A DNA stretch of 64,000 bases, from the NCBI RefSeq assembly GCF_033568475.1, contig NW_027331831.1, positions 12,958,001 through 13,022,000 on the forward strand. The letters run 5' to 3'. Positions 58,190-64,000 of this stretch are shown here, in pieces. The notes under the pieces were generated by a model. That model worked only from the letters and a program-made list of their open reading frames with translations, was not told the DNA's origin and did no database searches. This stretch comes from Henckelia pumila. Taxonomy: Eukaryota; Streptophyta; Magnoliopsida; Lamiales; Gesneriaceae. How positions within the stretch are numbered: position 1 is the first letter of the stretch; each line of letters begins with the position of its first letter. The position numbers and the translations under genes were made by a program.

Positions 58190-61100
58190 TCACGATGCAT
58201 TGAGTAACTTGGCTCTGAGCTCTCTTCTCAAAATTTTGCCCGCAGGAGACTTTGGAATCGCATTTACAAAGTGCACTTTATGCAATCTCTTGTAGAAAAC
58301 CACCTGTTTTGCGATGAATTCTTTCACTTGTTCTTCAGTCACTTCACTCCCACTTGCTGCAACTACAAATGCCACTGGAACTTCACCAGCTGCTTCATCG
58401 TTTTGCCTGTCAAATCCAAATCCAAATCCAAATATTTTATACACATATATGCAACTCGAAATCGAATCCATATGTTTATATGATGCATGTACTACTTACG
58501 GTACGACGGCTGCATCGGCGATGTTGGGGTGGCTTAGGAGAAGAGACTCGAGCTCGGCGGGTGGCACTTGAAAGCCTTTGAATTTGATGAGTTCTTTGAG
58601 TCTGTCTATGATGAAAACGTCGTCGTCTTCGTCTACGTAGCCTATGTCGCCGGTATGAAGCCAACCATCTACGTCTATGGTTCTGGCTGTTGCCTCGGCA
58701 TCATTCAAGTACCCTACAATTTATTTATTTCAATAAAACTAATAATTTTTTTGTCGATGTCTTTAGGATATATAACATCTCATTTAATTCTCTGTCCAAA
58801 CAAACGTTTTGTTTCTGGAGACTATCTATAAAATTCGAACTACTACACAAACAGATCATATACCTTTCATGATCTGAGATCCCCGGATGCATATTTCGCC
58901 GGGTTGATTGCGGGGAAGGGAATGGCCGGTTTCCGGGCTGACGACTTTAAGCTCCGCGTTCCGAACGACATTGCCACACGAGCCGGATTTGGTCGGAAAT
59001 GGTTGCTTCGCGAATAATGGGGACAAGCATAGCACCGGCCCAGCCTCCGTCATACCATACCCCTATACATATATAGCCAATAAATATTGACGTTACATTG
59101 AAAAATGTTATATTTTCACGTTGTTACTGCGATAGGGTAAAAAAAATTAAAATTTATGTATCAAAATCAAACTTTTAAATGTTAAACTAAAAAGTAAATA
59201 AATTAATTGAAAAAAATGATTGTGCCCAACAATGTATTTTACATATGTGAATTCCATAAAACACAAAATGGAAACACGTGTTTTATATATCTGAAAAGTG
59301 TATCTATTTGGAACAAAGACAATATATATATATATATATGTAGCATTTAGTGTTCAAATTATAAAATAAAGACACCTTAAAATCCTCTAACCGAACCGAA
59401 ACAGTGTAGAATGACACACCAAGAATAGATAATATTTAATTATAATTATAAATAGCAAATATTTGTATTTTATCGGCGGTCAACAAAGGTAGCTGAGAAT
59501 TTAAGTGACGTACCAAACCTTGAAACTGAGAAGTGTCCAAAATCAGATCAATTGGTTCTGATAATATTTTGGGGAAAAAGTCATCAGCAAGTTATTATTA
59601 TCATATATTATATTATTTGTGTTTTGACGGTTCATATTATATTCTAATTAAGATAGGGTAAAATAAAGAACATGGAAAAAAAATTGTTCTAAATTTTTTT
59701 TAAAAAAGATTGTCTTTCGGAGTACATTTTTAAGATAATTACTTGGCGGGTTGGGTGTATGTAAAATGATACATAAATATTCTGAAATTTATGTGAAGAA
59801 TATTTGTTTTGAAGTATATGGTGTAGTTGAATTGTTTTAAAAAATCATCCAGACATGATTGAGTTGACAGAGAATTATAAAGAAGTTAGTAGATATTAAT
59901 TATTATCGTTAATCTAAAAAAGACAATTATTTTGATTACGTCTTTTCTTAATTGAACAAATAAATAAGGAAGATAATAGTTCAAAGTGGTGGATAAAAAA
60001 ATTTATTGGATAAAAAAATTTATTGAAATATAAAAGAAGTGGTATTTTCTTTCACATAGTATTAATATCAAACCACCCTTAAAAAAAAGTATTAATATCA
60101 AACCAATTATGAGCATTTATTTATATAGGTCTATTATTTAGACTTTTAATTAAGCTGGAAAACAAAAATAAATGTACCATATATGTGTGTTTAAAGAAAT
60201 TACGGCCATTTATAGAGGCAATTAATTAAACTTTTAATTAAGTTAGACAAATAACAAAAAAGTTGGTTGGAACCTTTCCATCACTAATAATCATGATTCA
60301 TGACCAAGCAAATTTATCCATACATTCTTTCAAAAAAAAAAAAAAAAATTTAATCCATACATGCACAATGCATATCCCTTTCATAAATTCAAATCTTATT
60401 TAATTCATCTCATAATGGCAAAATTAAATGAATGCAAATCAACACAAGAAGCACCGAGTCGTTGAAATACAACACAAGTCATATGGATATGCCCCGTTTA
60501 ACTTGTATCTATAATTTTTTTATCTTTTTTAATGGAATTTATTTATTTTCATTAAAAAAACACAAGTTATGAATAAATTCACTTAGATCGTTTTAGATGA
60601 ATTCAATTATTTTAGGTGTATTTCAAATTCATCTGCTATTTAAAGAGTTTCATTTAACAATTAAGATGAATTTCAAATATATCCACACCAAAAACCTTGC
60701 AATCGAGTTTTAAATCAAAATAATGAAGAGCGATATTATTTAAACGGTCCACACGATGCATCAGTGTCAACGATTATATGAAGATGTATTTAAATATTTT
60801 GTCTTTTAAGAAAAAGACCTTTGGAAGGAAAAAAAAATATCAGTCCATGAAAAAAAAAAAAGAAGATTTGTACATGTTATTTCTATAATCAATTTTGGAA
60901 GGACCATTTTCACTATTAGTAGTCAGTAGATAAAATCAATTTTGTGAGAACAATTCCAAAAACAAAAATAAGTGAGAACTTACTATTTATAAACTAAAAG
61001 TAGCAAGTGGTATGTTCCATAAGATTTGAAATCAATCTGAATTTTGTTCATTGTCGATTAATTTAAAATCCCAATCCCAAATTGATCATTTCAAACACAA

Positions 61101-62381
61101 CTTTAGCATAAATTTATCAATCTAACCTGAAACTTAAAAGTAAATTAGAAAGCACAAAGAAGCATATCAATCTTATCACTAGCAGAACTGGAAGTTTTAA
61201 TAGAAAAATCATTTTTAATTGAAACACAATTTATAGTTAAATATTAAATAATTTATGAAAATGAGAGCGTATGTGTATATCCCACTCGAATAACATGAAA
61301 TATAGTTGCGGTGGGTTGTTACATAACATACCTGTCCGAAAACCGCCTGCGGCAAACGGCGGAGAAGCGCGTCCTCCAGCTCCGACCCGAGCGGCGCCGC
61401 CCCGGACTGCACGAGGCGAATGGAGGTGAGGTCGAAATTGTCCACCACGGGGTTCTTGGCGAGGGCCAGCACGAGCGGCGGCACCACCGCCGCGACGGAC
61501 ACCCGGTGGCTCTGAATCAGCTCCAGGAGCAAACCCATCTCGAATTTCTGCACCATAAGGATCGCCGCCCCCACCCTCAGCGAACACAGCAGCGCCGCGT
61601 TCAGCGCGAATATGTGGAACAGCGGCAGAACGCACAGCACGACGTCGTCTTCTTTGACGTGCCAATTGGGATTCTCGCCGTCCACTTGCTGTGCCACGCT
61701 GGTGATCAAGCTCTTGTGGGTCAGGATCACCCCCTTCGGCAACCCGGTGGTCCCGGAGGAGAACGGCAGAGCCACGGCGTCGTCTGGGTCTATCTCCACC
61801 TCCGGAGCATCTCTCTCGTCCGCCTCACACAGCGCCGAGAAAGGCAAACAACCCTCCGGAGGATCGTCGATCGTCACCACGGCGAAATCATCACAGCCTA
61901 CGTCGGCCGGATCCCTCAGCTTCTCCACGTACTGCGACTGAGTGACGATCATCTTGGCATCGGAAGCCTTTAGCTGCTTGAAAATCTCGGCCCTGGTCAA
62001 GAAAGGATTCGCCGTGGTGGTGACCCCTCCGATCATGGAAGCACCCATGAAACAGAAGGCGAACTCGGCGCAATTCTGCAACATCACCATGATGACATCC
62101 CCTTTCTTCAACCCGAGCTTAGAAAAGCCGGCGGCGATTCTCCGGCAGATGAGATGAACCTCTGCATAAGTATAACTTTTTCCGGTGTTACCCACTAAAA
62201 GACAAGTCCTGTCGGCTTTCTGAGACAGATTCTGGAAACAGAAAGTGTGGAGAGGAATGTGATTGGGAATGGAGATGGGAGGAAGCTTGGAAACGAAAAT
62301 ATGCTCCGCTGGATCCGATGCCGATGGTGATGGTTTCTGAACAGAATGAAGCTCTGGATTCTGGGTTTTCACAGACGCCAT
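58190..62381 (-). CDS. 4CL: 4-coumarate:CoA ligase, class II-like; 4 exons, 559 aa
   Basis: The enzyme activates 4-coumarate and related hydroxycinnamates to CoA thioesters via an acyl-adenylate in the cytosol, feeding flavonoid and lignin synthesis. Exons (minus strand) are 62381-61332, 59062-58864, 58713-58500 and 58406-58190, all GT/AG with matching phases. The protein has Box [12 protein letters not shown] (208-218), VDGENPN (233-239), GYGMTEAGP at the exon 1/2 junction (351-359), Box II GEICIRG (405-411), [28 protein letters not shown], and near the end PKSPAGKIL with catalytic Lys545. [13 protein letters not shown] and [10 protein letters not shown] resemble class II (4CL3, flavonoid-linked) more than class I, judged by memory. 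I start at the ATG at 62381 because MASVKTQ begins the conserved-length protein. The frame is open another 68 codons upstream through microsatellites, which I take as leader. Exon 1 is markedly GC-rich compared with its surroundings. Confidence 0.96.
59063..61331 (-). other. 4CL intron 1 (2.27 kb)
   Basis: Bounded on the minus strand by CAG|GTATGTT and ATAG|GGGTATGG, at the conserved 4CL position between FGQ and [10 protein letters not shown]-rich; no exon or recognised element inside. Confidence 0.85.
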
Positions 62382-62434
62382 GGATGAATAATAATAATAA
62401 TAATAATACAGAAGAAAATAGAGGGATCGGAATA

Positions 62435-62676
62435 GGTTGGTGTGACAATATATATATATATATATATATATAGATATAGATATATAAGAATGGAGAGGGT
62501 GAGCAGTAGTGTGTATGTGAGTTAGGTGGGAGGAGTGGAGGAGGAAACGACTACCAGGGGAGTAGGTTTGACCAGTGGAGGCCATTAATAATTTATTAAC
62601 ATCAACTCTTTCTTTTTTATTTTTTTATTTAATTTAATTATGAGACCATTTTGTCCCTCACCTACACTCACCTAAC
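62435..62676 (-). promoter_or_regulatory. AC-element cluster upstream of 4CL
   Basis: AC elements bound by phenylpropanoid MYB factors occur as AC-II ACCAACC (minus, 62441-62435), AC-III ACCTAAC (minus, 62527-62521) and AC-III ACCTAAC (plus, 62670-62676). There is also an AC-like ACCTACA at 62660-62666 (plus). The cluster lies 54-295 bp before the ATG and fits known control of 4CL genes. Function is inferred. Confidence 0.6.
62449..62484. repeat. TA/GATATA microsatellite in the 4CL leader or core promoter
   Basis: A TA run merging into TAGATATAGATATATA, with a nearby TAA-type triplet run at 62388-62408. On the minus strand the TA run could serve as TATA box. Confidence 0.85.
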
Positions 62677-62726
62677 TGTCTTTCCTTATTTTTTTTTAAT
62701 TATTATTTTATGTAATATATCTATAC

Positions 62727-63160
62727 CGATGTAGCCAAAAAATGCTTGTACCCAACATTTGTTTCTGCAAAATTCGGAGTATCATCAGTTCCTTGTACTT
62801 TCTTAATCGAGATCTTCAATGAGTTGTTCCTATGTTACAAAACAAATTCAGATGAGTCGGGAGAGTTTCCGGCGAAGACACTCCAACGCTCAAGTCAATG
62901 ATTACTCAAAGAATAATAATCAAGGGCAGAGCGTTATATTGCTAAGAAAAGTGTGTATCTTAATAATGAGGTAACTTGAGCTATTTATAGATATTTGGAG
63001 AGTTTCACGGGCTTAAGACTTTTCTGGGCTTTTATAGAATTCAGAGTCTGTTTAAATTAAATATAAATAATACTTGAATAAGTTTGATTCTCAAAAATAT
63101 TTGAATTGAACCTTCATGATTGGGCCTGGGCCCAGTGAAATTTTTAGATGTAACTCATCA
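62727..63160 (-). repeat. Solo LTR (434 bp) of the Tat-like family, upstream of 4CL
   Basis: Flanked by TATAC on both sides (62722-62726 and 63161-63165). On the minus strand it starts TGATGAGTTACATC and ends GGCTACATCG, where the last base departs from the CATCA end of the related LTR at 42970-43399. The two share a TATAAATAGCTCAAGT block and a TCTTCGYCGGAAA-type word. No internal region is present, so it is a product of LTR-LTR recombination. Its TATA block points toward 4CL. Confidence 0.85.
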
Positions 63161-63165
63161 TATAC

Positions 63166-63750
63166 ACATATATTAAGTAAGAAAATTTTACAAAAACTGC
63201 TTGGTCTCTTGGTACGACCACACCAAATTAATAATAATTTCTATTTATTTTCAAATTTCAAATTATTTGAAAAACTAATGGAGCGGGAGTATATAATAGA
63301 AGCAATGATGCTTTAACTATTTCTTGTGGTTATCATTCTTAACCCAAAAAAAAAATTATTTTTTCTACTATAAATTTATTAGATTTTTTTGTTGAAATTA
63401 AATATAAAAAAACAATTTCTCGTCACACACATCATGTGTGTGCAAATATGTTAAGTATATATATACTAGCAGTAGGGACACATGCATTGCGTGTGTAACG
63501 AACAAACATCATGTTTTTTTTCTCAAAAGTGGAAGATGTGGGAGGTGAAAAAGTTGAAATGTCATAAAAATCAGCATAATGGATTTTAAGTCAAAATTTT
63601 GGTAGAAATTCTGATGGGAGAAAGTAGTTGAAAGCGAATGTGGGTGTAAAAAGTATTTTTGGGCATTTGAAAAACAGATCAAGACATCAATAAACAGTTT
63701 CTATAAAGTGCTCAGACTTAATTAATAGTAATATATATATATATATATAT
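63166..63750. other. AT-rich spacer, no gene seen
   Basis: Short frames only. A TA microsatellite lies at 63731-63750. Confidence 0.5.
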
Positions 63751-63889
63751 AGTTTTATTATGATGCTCATCTATCATGCCCAACTCCGTACCCACCATGT
63801 ATAAGTCAACTCATATATTGTACTGATCAACTAACCTATTGTACATAATGGACACAAAATTGGGCATGGTTGGTGGGCAGCATAACAAA
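63751..63889. mobile_element. Short inverted-repeat element between two TA tracts (about 139 bp)
   Basis: The left arm TTATGATGCTCATCTATCAT and following CCCAACTCCGT is matched in reverse by the right arm GTTATGCTGCCCACCAACCA and CCCAATTTTGT. The arms are about 50 bp and imperfect. TA runs border both sides (63731-63750 and 63890-63902), as for TA-targeting miniature elements. From 63903 to the end no gene can be supported. Confidence 0.5.
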
Positions 63890-64000
63890 TATATATATAT
63901 ATACACACGTATGGCTTAACATAATTCAGACCACGTTCATTCATTGGGTTAGTTCCATGGCACCGCTACCGCCTCCTCGCTCGTGTAATTGAAAATGTTT

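Noticed and set aside
61237..61973. Long frames (142 and 220 codons) overlapping 4CL exon 1 in other frames
   Set aside because: Shadows of the GC-rich 4CL coding exon; no codon logic or domain of their own.

Overview
The window is nuclear DNA of a dicot plant. Genes are interrupted by canonical GT/AG introns, spacers are AT-rich, and most of the sequence is layered transposons. The best taxonomic hint is the third reading frame of the young Ty1/copia element, whose N-terminal half resembles, from memory, predicted proteins common in Gesneriaceae (Lamiales) drafts. Lamiales is therefore likely but not proven.

Three host genes are intact. NDUFS6, the zinc-binding 13-kDa subunit of mitochondrial complex I, is on the plus strand (7156-11017, 3 exons, 112 aa). 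A mitochondrial ATAD3-type AAA+ ATPase is on the minus strand (17984-11521, 8 exons, 626 aa) and converges on it. The same pair is adjacent in Arabidopsis as I remember it, which suggests old microsynteny. A 4-coumarate:CoA ligase, class II (4CL3-like) by motif, is on the minus strand (62381-58190, 4 exons, 559 aa) with MYB-type AC elements upstream.

Layout: 1-7077, three and a half tandem copies of a 2.07-kb non-coding unit ending about 80 bp before the NDUFS6 start codon; 7156-17984, the NDUFS6/ATAD3 pair, with a hAT element (8-bp duplication) in NDUFS6 intron 1; 19064-27658, a decayed Ty3/gypsy element on the minus strand with a later 496-bp insertion in one LTR; 27909-29503, an inverted-terminus element with a hAT inside it; 30163-42658, a decayed Ty1/copia element split in its reverse transcriptase by a 6-kb CACTA transposon (33879-39907) that carries exon-like pieces of at least two host genes (KH-domain RNA-binding protein and class-B heat-shock factor); 42659-43399, the 5' end of a Tat-like gypsy element whose solo LTR recurs upstream of 4CL (62727-63160); 43502-56259, a Mutator-like long-TIR element split by a complete, very young Sirevirus-like copia element (44510-55786); 56260-64000, small MITEs and the 4CL gene.

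The Sirevirus-like element is the most interesting object. Its LTRs differ at about two positions. Its gag and pol are open apart from one in-frame UAG between them. It has a large third ORF preceded by what looks like its own internal promoter (TGACGTCA followed by TATATATA), and the 7-mer TCGACCG/CGGTCGA is scattered through LTR and coding regions alike. All domain calls are from motif reading; no database search was run.
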